NCBI GenBank assembly: GCA_913055685.1
Contig: CAJXKC010000001.1
Location: 310,001 to 374,000, forward strand
Source of the DNA: an uncultured Flavobacteriales bacterium
Lineage (GTDB): Bacteria > Bacteroidota > Bacteroidia > Flavobacteriales > Schleiferiaceae
Direction of reading: 5' to 3'
DNA: 64,000 bases
This document shows, piece by piece, positions 38,175-44,988 of the stretch. The notes beneath the pieces are model-generated. The model saw only the letters and a program-made list of their open reading frames with translations. It ran no database searches and was not told the origin of the DNA. Every line of letters starts with the position of its first letter. Position 1 is the first letter of the stretch. Both the position numbers and the translations under genes were made by a program.

Positions 38175-39035
38175 TTATTGGTTTTTAGCTTCGTTACGCA
38201 CCAATAGGTCAACTAAAGAGATAGAAGCATCTTCCATGGTGTTAACGATAGAGTCGATTTTTGCAATGATATAGTTGTAGAAAATCTGAAGGATAATCGC
38301 AACAATAAGACCAAATACAGTAGTAAGAAGTGCTACTTTAATACCACCTGCTACTAATGATGGAGAAATATCACCAGCTGCCTCAATCGCGTCAAATGCT
38401 TCAATCATACCGATTACAGTACCCATGAAACCAAGCATCGGAGCTAGGGCGATAAATAAAGAGATCCAAGAAACGTTACGCTCCAAAAGACCCATTTGCA
38501 CTGATCCGTAAGAAACGATGGTTTTCTCTACCATGTCAATTCCTTCGTGGCTGCGCTCTAAACCTTGATAGAAGATGCTCGCTACTGGACCACGGGTATT
38601 ACGACAAACTTCTTTCGCCGCTTCTATACCACCGTTTTGAAGGGCAGCCTCAATATCTTCTAATAATTTTTTAGCATTAGGAGTAGCCAAGTTTAAGTAA
38701 ATGATACGCTCAATAGAGATAGCAAGACCAAGAATTAAGGTAATTAATACAATACCCATAAACTCGGCACCACCTTCGATGAACTTCTCCTTTAATACTT
38801 GGTGGAAGCTTTTGTCTTCTTCCATTACTTCTTCTTCTGCAGGAGCTTCTTCAGCAGGAGCTTCTTCAGCGGCCGTCATAGCAGCAGAATCAGTAGCAGC
38901 AGAATCGCTAGCGGCAGAATCAGCAACCGCTTCAGTCGCAGTAGTATCTGCAGATCCTTCTTCCTGAGCCATCAGGTCAAAATTTCCGAAAGCCACCAAT
39001 CCAATGATAGCCAAAATAGAGAGTGCTCTTTTCAT
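38175..39035 (-). CDS. MotA/TolQ/ExbB proton channel protein
   Basis: A 286-residue inner-membrane protein. Signal peptide (MKRALSILAIIGLVAFGNFDLMAQ), then an unusual Ala/Ser/Asp/Glu repeat region (~28-75: DSAA and EEAPA repeats), then the ExbB core with three helices and the family block around ERNVSWISLFIALAPMLGFMGTVIGMIEAF. Forms the channel with the two ExbD proteins encoded just downstream. First gene of the operon. Confidence 0.92.
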   Translation of the reverse strand: MKRALSILAIIGLVAFGNFDLMAQEEGSADTTATEAVADSAASDSAATDSAAMTAAEEAPAEEAPAEEEVMEEDKSFHQVLKEKFIEGGAEFMGIVLITLILGLAISIERIIYLNLATPNAKKLLEDIEAALQNGGIEAAKEVCRNTRGPVASIFYQGLERSHEGIDMVEKTIVSYGSVQMGLLERNVSWISLFIALAPMLGFMGTVIGMIEAFDAIEAAGDISPSLVAGGIKVALLTTVFGLIVAIILQIFYNYIIAKIDSIVNTMEDASISLVDLLVRNEAKNQ

Positions 39036-39196
39036 TACAGTGTTCGTTGATTAAATTTTCGGTGAAAATAAAAAACTTGCTCGAAAGCTAGACCCCCTTT
39101 CGCAATTTTTAAGGGCCTTTACACTTACGAACGGCCAAATCTACAAGGTATTTTGGCTTCTTGTCAATTTTAAGCGAATAAATCCATCCCTTTTCC

Positions 39197-39204
39197 TAAT
39201 TTTG
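39197..39204 (+). promoter_or_regulatory. -7 element TAATTTTG for tRNA-Ser
   Basis: Perfect consensus, 26 bases before the tRNA 5' end. Confidence 0.6.
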
Positions 39205-39230
39205 CCGCCCCTCATTTAGGGCAATTTTCT

Positions 39231-39317
39231 GGTGAGGTGCATGAGTGGCTGAAATGGCACGCCTGGAAAGCGTGTGTACGGGAGACCGTACCGAGGGTTC
39301 GAATCCCTCTCTCACCG
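39231..39317 (+). tRNA. tRNA-Ser(GGA)
   Basis: An 87-nt cloverleaf with long variable arm. Acceptor GGTGAGG pairs with TCTCACC (one G-T wobble). The anticodon stem CACGC/GCGTG carries loop CTGGAAA, giving anticodon GGA (reads UCC/UCU). The variable arm is built from GTACGG/CCGTAC. The T arm is GAGGG-TTCGAAT-CCCTC. The discriminator is G39317; CCA is not encoded. The tRNA-antisense open frame (39212-39457) is a well-known artefact. Confidence 0.96.
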
Positions 39318-39320
39318 CAA

Positions 39321-39356
39321 GAATCCCGCACAGCGTTAGCTGTGACGGGATTTTTT
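39321..39356 (+). terminator. Terminator of tRNA-Ser
   Basis: ATCCCG-CACAGC (39323-39334), loop GTTA, GCTGTG-A-CGGGAT (39339-39351), then six T. A strong intrinsic terminator. Confidence 0.9.
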
Positions 39357-39412
39357 ATGCGCCAAATTATCCAAGCGGCGCAGCAAGCTTGAGGAATTTG
39401 AAGCATAAAAAA
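39351..39412. repeat. Long imperfect palindrome downstream of tRNA-Ser
   Basis: Arms TTTTTTATGC (39351-39360) and GCATAAAAAA (39403-39412), inner pairs CAAATT/AATTTG (39363-39368/39395-39400) and CAAGC/GCTTG (3972-76 and 87-91 within 39300s), around a ~10-nt loop. Twenty-one of about 26 stem positions pair. The left arm shares its T-run with the tRNA terminator. Nature unknown. Confidence 0.7.
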
Positions 39413-39667
39413 GACCGGGAAACGAGCAAAGCGAGGTTCGGGATTCTTGGTGACCAATTAAAGGTGCTAAGGGGATCAGCGACCATAGGGAGCTAATCCT
39501 TTCTTGAGATGGGAGATGGGAGATGTGAGACTCGAATCGCTTTCCTAGAGGGATGTGACTTATGTAAATGGGGATCAAACCTCCTAGCTTACGGTCATAA
39601 TGAAAGATTATGCCTCTCTATTTACAGAAGATTTACTAGCGTAAAAAAGAAAAAAAGTAAACCTTAC
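39357..39667. other. Non-coding stretch between tRNA-Ser terminator and membrane protein/XRE promoter
   Basis: Apart from the palindrome above I see no convincing gene. GAATCCCG of the tRNA terminator (39321-39328) recurs as its complement CGGGATTC at 39439-39446. Open frames reading through here (for example from 39245 or 39509) have no supported start and no recognisable product. Confidence 0.5.
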
Positions 39668-39701
39668 TTGACATTTGTAAAATTTACTTTACATTTGTCA
39701 A
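39668..39701 (+). promoter_or_regulatory. Promoter/operator of membrane protein-XRE pair
   Basis: TTG (39668-39670), 19-base spacer, TACATTTG (39690-39697): an ideal Bacteroidota promoter. An inverted repeat TTGACATTTGTAAA (39668-39681) / TTTACATTTGTCAA (39688-39701) covers both elements. It reads as a probable operator for the XRE repressor encoded downstream. Confidence 0.65.
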
Positions 39702-39724
39702 GCAAACTTTACAAAAACATAAAA

Positions 39725-40135
39725 ATGAAACGAACTTCAACATTAGATCAAAAGCGTCAGGCCAATGTAAAACGCCTGGCAGCCTGGACAATCAGCTGGA
39801 CGCTCTCTCAGGCCTTGGTAACTTTCGGCGGGCAATTATTATGGCCACATTCGAAACCGGCCATTATTATTACCCTTATTATCAATGTATTACTGGGTAT
39901 AGGTGTGATTTCGGCCAATCGCCGTTATTTGATGGAAGGGGATGAATTGGACAAAAAGGTCCAACTAGAGTCGATGTCGCTCGCCCTCGGCTTAAGCATT
40001 GTAATGGGCTTGGCCTATGCCTCTATGGACCACACCAACCTCATTGCCTTTGATGCCGACATCTCTCATTTGGTGATTTTTACCGCCTTGAGTTATATAA
40101 CAGCACTCTTCATAAACCGTAAGCGATACCTATGA
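39725..40135 (+). CDS. Four-TM membrane protein paired with XRE regulator
   Basis: A 136-residue protein with a short basic N-terminus (MKRTSTLDQKRQANVKR) and four hydrophobic helices (~18-40, ~46-65, ~80-97, ~108-125). ATG 39725 follows the promoter by 28 bases; the open frame continuing back to 39509 is rejected. Membrane proteins of this size paired with a small HTH regulator occur widely in bacteria, but I do not know the function. The next start overlaps its stop by 4 bases. Confidence 0.7.
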   Translation: MKRTSTLDQKRQANVKRLAAWTISWTLSQALVTFGGQLLWPHSKPAIIITLIINVLLGIGVISANRRYLMEGDELDKKVQLESMSLALGLSIVMGLAYASMDHTNLIAFDADISHLVIFTALSYITALFINRKRYL

Positions 40136-40329
40136 AAAATCGAATTCGGGATCTACGCAGCGAAAAAGGCCTGCGACAAGAAGACTTGGGGGAACTCATC
40201 GGCGTAAGCCGGCAAACCATCAATGCCATCGAAAAAGGAAAATACGACCCTAGTTTACCCACCGCCTTTCGGCTAGCTAAGATTTTAGGTCGACCTATAG
40301 AAGAGCTCTTCGAATATGAGGAAGATTAA
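40132..40329 (+). CDS. Small XRE-family transcriptional regulator
   Basis: A 65-residue single-domain helix-turn-helix protein (LRSEKGLRQEDLGELIGVSRQTINAIEKGKYDPSLPTAFRLAKILG), similar in layout to the YozG/PapB-like small regulators. Translationally coupled (ATGA) to the membrane protein gene. The inverted repeat over the shared promoter suggests autoregulation. Converges with ansA, overlapping its end by 4 bases. Confidence 0.88.
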   Translation: MKNRIRDLRSEKGLRQEDLGELIGVSRQTINAIEKGKYDPSLPTAFRLAKILGRPIEELFEYEED

Positions 40330-41354
40330 GAAAGCTCCCCTTTGAGGTTAGTGGTAAATTGAACTTTAAACTCTTCACCCTGGTAGCCCTGGCCAAGCAA
40401 GTACATTGCTTTGGTGAGGGCTGCCTCAAAGGTCATGTCCCCAGCGCCAATTACCCCAATCTCCAAATAATTACGACCGGCTTGGTATTTAATCATGTCT
40501 ACTTCGCCGGCTAAACACTGACTCACATTAAGCACGGGGATACCACGATCAATTAAAGCCTTTAAACCCTCGAGTAGCCAGGGTAAATCGGGGGCATTTC
40601 CGGCGCCAAAGCTTCGCATTATCAGCGCCTTCATAGCGGGATTAGTTAAATATCCCCCAATTAGATCTTCGGTCATGCCGGGAAAACAGGTTAAAACCCC
40701 CACCCCGGTGTCTAATTCAGTATTCACTTGAAACTCGCCAATCGAGGATTTAGCTAAGGCCGTGCGATTGTATTTTATGTGTACACCTGCCTCCGCTAAT
40801 TTGGGATAATTGGGAGAATGGAAAGCTTCAAAATCTTGAGAGCTTACCTTTTGCAGGCGATTACCTCGATACAAGTCGTATTCAAAATAAACGGCTACTT
40901 CGGGGACCAATGCACCGCCTTCTTCATTGCGAGCCAAAGCAATTTCTAGACTACTAAGAATATTCTCCCGAGCATCACTGCGGGGTATACCTATAGGCAG
41001 CTGGCTCCCCGTTAAGATCACCGGCTTGGATAAGTTGTGCAGCATAAAGCTCAAGGCCGAAGAAGTATAGGCCATGGTATCACTGCCGTGCAGTATTAAA
41101 AAGGCATCGTAGCTATCGTAATCCCTCTTAATACGCTTAGCGATGCGCTGCCAATGTTCCAAACGCATGTTGGAAGAGTCAATTGGCTCGTCAAAGCTAT
41201 CCGTGTGTATCTCACAATCGAAACTCGCTAATTCCGGAATATGCTTAAGGAGGTTTTCGAGGGCAAATGGCATATAAGGACCACTAGGGTCTTTGCGAAT
41301 CATACCAATAGTACCACCGGTATAGAGCATCAAAACTTTCGGCTGGCGGTTCAT
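40326..41354 (-). CDS. ansA: Type I L-asparaginase
   Basis: A 342-residue cytoplasmic asparaginase hydrolysing asparagine to aspartate and ammonia. Both catalytic threonine blocks are present: TGGTIGMI at ~15 and LHGSDTMAYTSSAL at ~88. No signal peptide, which fits type I. Its start overlaps the stop of tatD by 4 bases, so the pair is coupled. Confidence 0.92.
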   Translation of the reverse strand: MNRQPKVLMLYTGGTIGMIRKDPSGPYMPFALENLLKHIPELASFDCEIHTDSFDEPIDSSNMRLEHWQRIAKRIKRDYDSYDAFLILHGSDTMAYTSSALSFMLHNLSKPVILTGSQLPIGIPRSDARENILSSLEIALARNEEGGALVPEVAVYFEYDLYRGNRLQKVSSQDFEAFHSPNYPKLAEAGVHIKYNRTALAKSSIGEFQVNTELDTGVGVLTCFPGMTEDLIGGYLTNPAMKALIMRSFGAGNAPDLPWLLEGLKALIDRGIPVLNVSQCLAGEVDMIKYQAGRNYLEIGVIGAGDMTFEAALTKAMYLLGQGYQGEEFKVQFTTNLKGELS

Positions 41355-42112
41355 AAGCCAAATATTTTTAGGGCATTGTCGGTAGTAATGCGATCCAAGT
41401 CTTCCAAGGGCATTTGGTAAATATCGGCCAATTTCTGCGCTACATATTTCACATAAGACGGCTCATTTCGCTTACCGCGAAAGGGCACCGGGGCTAAATA
41501 AGGTGCATCGGTTTCGAGCACTAAGTCTTGTGGTTTTAACTCAGACACCACCTTATCTAAACCACCATTCTTAAAGGTGACCACACCCCCAATTCCTAGT
41601 TTTAAATTTAGGCTTAAAGCCTGATGGGCCTGTTCTAAATTTCCGGTAAAGCAGTGAAAAATGCCCTTTAGCTTATCATCACGATGCGATTCTAAAACTT
41701 CAAATGTTTCATTGAAAGCATCTCGACAATGAATCACAATAGGCAGATCCATAGCCTTGGCCTTCGCGATCTGGCGATCAAAGGCATCTTGCTGCTCTTT
41801 TATAAAGGTCTTGTCCCAATAGAGGTCAATACCAATTTCACCTACCGCCACATAGGGGTAGTCCGAATCTAGTTCGGACCAAACCACCGCCAACTCTTCT
41901 TCATAATCGGCCTTAACGTGACTCGGGTGCAGACCCATCATTGGATAAATATGGTTATGGGCATCGGCTAGGTTCTTGAGCGGCTCCACACTTTCTTTAT
42001 CAATGTTTGGTAAAAACAACTTATCCACGCCAACTTCGGCAGCTCTATTGAGCATTGCTTCCCGGTCGTCGGTAAAGTGATTGAGGTAGATATGAGTATG
42101 CGTATCGATCAT
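41351..42112 (-). CDS. TatD-family metal-dependent deoxyribonuclease/hydrolase
   Basis: A 253-residue TIM-barrel hydrolase. Metal-binding residues are visible: DTHTHIYL at the N-terminus, VGEIGIDLYW (~92), VIHCRDAF (~127), GIFHCFTGN (~153) and LETDAPYLAP (~200). Members act on DNA 3' ends or other phosphoesters. Upstream lies a bidirectional-looking GC hairpin. Confidence 0.9.
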   Translation of the reverse strand: MIDTHTHIYLNHFTDDREAMLNRAAEVGVDKLFLPNIDKESVEPLKNLADAHNHIYPMMGLHPSHVKADYEEELAVVWSELDSDYPYVAVGEIGIDLYWDKTFIKEQQDAFDRQIAKAKAMDLPIVIHCRDAFNETFEVLESHRDDKLKGIFHCFTGNLEQAHQALSLNLKLGIGGVVTFKNGGLDKVVSELKPQDLVLETDAPYLAPVPFRGKRNEPSYVKYVAQKLADIYQMPLEDLDRITTDNALKIFGL

Positions 42113-42148
42113 TGCCTGCGAAAGTACTAAAAGCAGAGGGCTAGAAAC

Positions 42149-42177
42149 AAAAAAGCGGCCCCAAAGAGGCCGCTTTT
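42149..42177. terminator. Hairpin terminator between porin and tatD genes
   Basis: AAAAGCGGCC (42151-42160) pairs with GGCCGCTTTT (42168-42177). On the minus strand the stem is followed by T residues (AAAA on plus at 42149-42154), so it probably ends the YceI-porin transcript. Confidence 0.75.
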
Positions 42178-42211
42178 CTGGCGGATAACCAATAGCTCTG
42201 CGAATACTTTA

Positions 42212-43498
42212 TTAGAAACTAATTACCGCTTCTAGTACAGCACCGTTAAAACGGCCCTCGTATAAAAGATCGGTATTTGGGTAATCACTATAAGTTTGAT
42301 TAACGTATTCAGCTTTGAGCATAACGTTAGGGGTCATGTACCAACCAGCAGCTACAGCAAAGCGAGCAATGCTAACGTCGGTAGGACTAGCAGCTGGGTT
42401 AAAGTTTGGCAATTGACCAGATACAGTATTGTAACGACCACCTACGTAGTATTTTTCATTTTCACCGAAACGATAAACTGCTTCTGCGTAAATCTGAGTA
42501 TAGCTGCGAGTTTCGGGCTCGGCACTAATTTTACCACTAGCCATTTCAAAGGCACCAAATACTTCTAAGCCTTTAAACTTAACAAATGGGTTAATCATGA
42601 TGGCAGTCACTTCATTAATGAAGCTTGGGTTGATACGACCAGAACGGAAAGAGCTAACTGGAGAAGAACCTTGTTGCTCCATTACTAAGTAGTAACGACT
42701 TCCACCGCGATCTGAGAAATACAAGTAATTAGTATTACCGTCAGCAGTTCCATAGTAAGAAGCAGTTAAGCGAACCCGAAGGTCATCGTTCATTTGCTTA
42801 TCCCAACCTACTTTGGCTAAAATGGCTGGAGTGTTATTACCATTAGTAGCAACGCTCTGGTTTAGCTTACCATTGGTAGCACCTACCATTACTAAGAAGT
42901 CACCAGGGGTAAAATATACCTCAGCACCTGCTTCGGTTGTAAAAGCATCCATTAATAGGTTACCAACAAATGGGTTGTAAATGGCACGGGCATTATCACT
43001 TCTGCGGAAGTGGGCATCACCATAGTTCATTTCCATTAAACCCACTTTTACAGTAGTAAACTCCATGATGTTTTCTAACAGACCTTCGCTAATCCAGTTT
43101 AAGTTGCTTACCTGCATATAGCCACCTTTTACCCAGCTTTCGGGGTGGTGACGAGAAGATAGGTAAGTACGCATGTGCATACGAAGACCATCGGCTAGAG
43201 CAACGTCTACGTCTAAGTTAGCCGTAGGTAAGTTGAAGTTGTTACCAATTTCAATTAAGGTATCGGCAGTGGTTCCAGTCTCGTGAGATAAAGCTTGCAT
43301 TTGTACCGCAAAGGCTCCGCCTAAACGTACTTTAAAGCCATCCCATTTGATGTCGTTACCAAGAGCTTCGAACTGATTGATGCCTCGAGAGTCGCGATAA
43401 CGGAATTGTTGAATGTCGCGGTCGTCCCACTGGGCAGAAACAAGGTTGGAGGCTAGAAATAAAACTCCAAGGATTACAGATTTAACTAACGCTTTCAT
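42212..43498 (-). CDS. Porin-like outer-membrane beta-barrel protein
   Basis: A 428-residue protein with signal peptide (MKALVKSVILGVLFLASNLVSAQ) and many amphipathic strands. It ends in GAVLEAVISF with the terminal Phe typical of Bam substrates. Sequence blocks such as WDGFKVRLGGAFAVQMQAL and VGGRYNTVSGQL suggest a porin of the phosphate-selective/DcaP-like type, but no solute can be assigned. It begins 12 bases after the YceI gene, so the two likely form an operon under the FNR-type boxes upstream. Confidence 0.78.
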   Translation of the reverse strand: MKALVKSVILGVLFLASNLVSAQWDDRDIQQFRYRDSRGINQFEALGNDIKWDGFKVRLGGAFAVQMQALSHETGTTADTLIEIGNNFNLPTANLDVDVALADGLRMHMRTYLSSRHHPESWVKGGYMQVSNLNWISEGLLENIMEFTTVKVGLMEMNYGDAHFRRSDNARAIYNPFVGNLLMDAFTTEAGAEVYFTPGDFLVMVGATNGKLNQSVATNGNNTPAILAKVGWDKQMNDDLRVRLTASYYGTADGNTNYLYFSDRGGSRYYLVMEQQGSSPVSSFRSGRINPSFINEVTAIMINPFVKFKGLEVFGAFEMASGKISAEPETRSYTQIYAEAVYRFGENEKYYVGGRYNTVSGQLPNFNPAASPTDVSIARFAVAAGWYMTPNVMLKAEYVNQTYSDYPNTDLLYEGRFNGAVLEAVISF

Positions 43499-43510
43499 GA
43501 GCTTATAGAT

Positions 43511-44083
43511 TTAGTTGTAGTTAATTGAAAAGTTAATTGTGATCTCATCTCCGGTGGTAACCGCTCCCATCATAAAACTGGGGGCTTCCACATCAAAACT
43601 GCTCATTTTAAAGGTAGTAGAACCGCTAAGCTCCATACCTCCACTATTAAGCACCTTTACGGTGATGGGAATGTTTAAGATTCTTTCTTTGCCGGCAACA
43701 TTTAATTTTCCGCGTGATACCGCGTGAAATGTATTGGCACCGGTTTTGTTTACTTTTTGAATAGAAATTAATTGATAGTAGATATTGGGGTTCTTCTTGT
43801 ACTTCAATGCTTTGTAAGCATTTTTGTCCATAGGCCCTTTTCCACTTTTTAAGGCTTTCACCGGAACGGTAAGCTTTAGGTTTTTGATGTCAAGTGAATC
43901 TGCATAAAGATCCACATTCATACTTCCTTTCAAGTCTACCGCCTTCATTTCCCAGTCGTGTAAGGTCGAAGTTCCGAGAATGGTCATCTCAGATGCGGCG
44001 GCATTAGTTTGATAGGTTTTGATTACTCCTTCTTTTGGAGTTCCGAGGACTAAAAGCCCGATTACGAGCAAGACTGATTTCAT
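43511..44083 (-). CDS. YceI-family lipid-binding periplasmic protein
   Basis: A 190-residue secreted lipocalin-like protein: N-terminal signal (MKSVLLVIGLLVLGTP) followed by the YceI beta-barrel (GTSTLHDWEMKAVDLKG, SGKGPMDKNAYKALKYKKNPNI, ITVKVLNSGGMELSGSTTFKMSSF). YceI proteins bind isoprenoid-type lipids; some relatives are linked to respiratory quinones. Two TGAT-N4-ATCA boxes precede it, one 33 bp from a weak -7 element, suggesting control by the FNR-like regulator at 47413. Confidence 0.88.
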   Translation of the reverse strand: MKSVLLVIGLLVLGTPKEGVIKTYQTNAAASEMTILGTSTLHDWEMKAVDLKGSMNVDLYADSLDIKNLKLTVPVKALKSGKGPMDKNAYKALKYKKNPNIYYQLISIQKVNKTGANTFHAVSRGKLNVAGKERILNIPITVKVLNSGGMELSGSTTFKMSSFDVEAPSFMMGAVTTGDEITINFSINYN

Positions 44084-44090
44084 GGCTTAG

Positions 44091-44102
44091 TGATTTACAT
44101 CA
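44091..44102. promoter_or_regulatory. FNR/CRP-type box TGATTTACATCA over the YceI gene start region
   Basis: TGAT-TTAC-ATCA, flanked by G and C. It lies at about the expected transcription start of the YceI gene, 43 bp from the second box, so it may repress or modulate rather than activate. Confidence 0.55.
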
Positions 44103-44110
44103 CAAATGTC
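44103..44110 (-). promoter_or_regulatory. Weak -7 element GACATTTG for YceI-porin operon
   Basis: One mismatch from TAnnTTTG on the minus strand. Its centre is exactly 33 bp from the palindromic box at 44134-44145. Confidence 0.5.
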
Positions 44111-44131
44111 CTGCACGGATTTTAGTAGAAC

Positions 44132-44147
44132 TATGATTTAAATCATA
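44132..44147. promoter_or_regulatory. FNR/CRP-type box, perfect 16-bp palindrome TATGATTTAAATCATA
   Basis: Core TGAT-TTAA-ATCA at 44134-44145. Position relative to GACATTTG puts it near -40, a class-II activator site for the YceI gene. Confidence 0.65.
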
Positions 44148-44178
44148 CTTATAACTGAGTTTTATTAGCTTTCCTAAG

Positions 44179-44469
44179 CTACTGTAAATAAGCCATATAA
44201 GCGGGAGCCACCTTGTCTCTCAGTTGTTTAAGGTATAAGAATCCATTGGCCCGGAAGTGCTCACGGCCCTCTACCCAGAAAATTATACCGGGAACACTTA
44301 GCATGCGGTTTTGCCCGGCTAGCTCCAAATGCTCTTCAATATTGAGATAAGACAATTTAATGGCTGGAAAATCTTCTTCCATCATGGCTTTAAGCTTCGG
44401 CCATAGGTCGTGACAAATGGCGCAGCTATTGCCGTAAAAATACCAGAGTTCCAGCGGTGAATTTTCCAT
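44179..44469 (-). CDS. Thioredoxin-fold protein
   Basis: A ~96-residue protein with the redox motif CAIC (WYFYGNSCAICHDLWPKL) and a cis-Pro region (SVPGIIFWVEG) typical of thioredoxins. No signal peptide is visible, so it is probably cytoplasmic. ATG 44469 is used because the longer frame start at 44484 is further from consensus. TAACTTTG at 44495-44502 supplies a good promoter. Divergent from the gene at 44479. Confidence 0.8.
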   Translation of the reverse strand: MENSPLELWYFYGNSCAICHDLWPKLKAMMEEDFPAIKLSYLNIEEHLELAGQNRMLSVPGIIFWVEGREHFRANGFLYLKQLRDKVAPAYMAYLQ

Positions 44470-44474
44470 CTTTG
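44467..44474 (+). promoter_or_regulatory. -7-like CATCTTTG overlapping the divergent thioredoxin start codon
   Basis: One mismatch from TAnnTTTG; ATG 44479 follows 4 bases later. Use would give a nearly leaderless message. Confidence 0.3.
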
Positions 44475-44478
44475 TAGT

Positions 44479-44988
44479 ATGCATCCAGAGCTCACAAAGT
44501 TAATTCTTCAGCGCAAGCCTAAGTCCGATTTACTCGCCTACCTAAAAAAAACCAATGGCTGGAAAGACTTAACAGAGCTACTTTATGCTGAAGACCACGA
44601 TTTAGCCTGGCGTTCAACTTGGCTTTTAAATCAGCTTTCACCTTACGACTTAAAGAAGTTCCATCTAAATGTAGAAGCCTTAATCCATCAGGCGCAAGAC
44701 CGAGGACATTCTCAACAAAGGGAGTGTTTTAAATTATTGGAAAAATTGGTGATCCCAGAAGACTGCTTAAGCCTATATTTCGATTGGGCCGAACAAGTTT
44801 GGATGGATATAAGCCTGCAGTCCTCGGTGCGCATTAGCGCCCTTCGTGCCCTAGAAAGAGTAACCATTATTTATCCAGACCTAAAGGGAGAGTTGGAAGC
44901 ACTATCTAGCCAAGAGTTGCTGGAGCCTCTTAGTCCGGGAATCCGCAAACAGGCGCAGAAAATTTTTCAATCTTTAGCCAAGCTCTGA
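44479..44988 (+). CDS. HEAT-like helical protein of unknown function
   Basis: A 169-residue all-helical protein with repeating paired helices (AEDHDLAWRSTWLLNQLSPYDLKKF, SSVRISALRALERVTIIYPDLKGEL) that resemble HEAT/ARM repeats. No catalytic motif, signal or TM segment. Its end overlaps the convergent ATPase gene by 22 bases. Probably a scaffold or adaptor, which is only an inference from fold. Confidence 0.65.
   Translation: MHPELTKLILQRKPKSDLLAYLKKTNGWKDLTELLYAEDHDLAWRSTWLLNQLSPYDLKKFHLNVEALIHQAQDRGHSQQRECFKLLEKLVIPEDCLSLYFDWAEQVWMDISLQSSVRISALRALERVTIIYPDLKGELEALSSQELLEPLSPGIRKQAQKIFQSLAKL
44495..44502 (-). promoter_or_regulatory. -7 element TAACTTTG for thioredoxin-fold gene
   Basis: Perfect consensus on the minus strand, lying inside the start of the divergent gene at 44479; about 26 bases from ATG 44469. 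Confidence 0.5.

Noticed and set aside
39431-39455. Segment GAGGTTCGGGATTC followed by TGACCA resembling a tRNA T-arm and 3' end, possible attachment-site remnant
   Set aside because: Too short and imperfect against the tRNA-Ser 3' end; no integrase or second boundary in the window.
39212-39457. 81-residue open frame antisense to tRNA-Ser ([14 protein letters not shown]-type sequence)
   Set aside because: This is the familiar artefact of translating the complement of a serine tRNA; the tRNA is unambiguous.
39245-39496. 83-residue plus-strand frame running through the tRNA, terminator and palindrome
   Set aside because: Contains GSNPSLTAR-type tRNA read-through sequence and has no independent start signal.
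39725-40329. Membrane protein-XRE pair considered as a toxin-antitoxin module
   Set aside because: The first protein is a four-TM 136-residue protein and not a recognisable toxin; a regulator with a membrane target is the more cautious reading.
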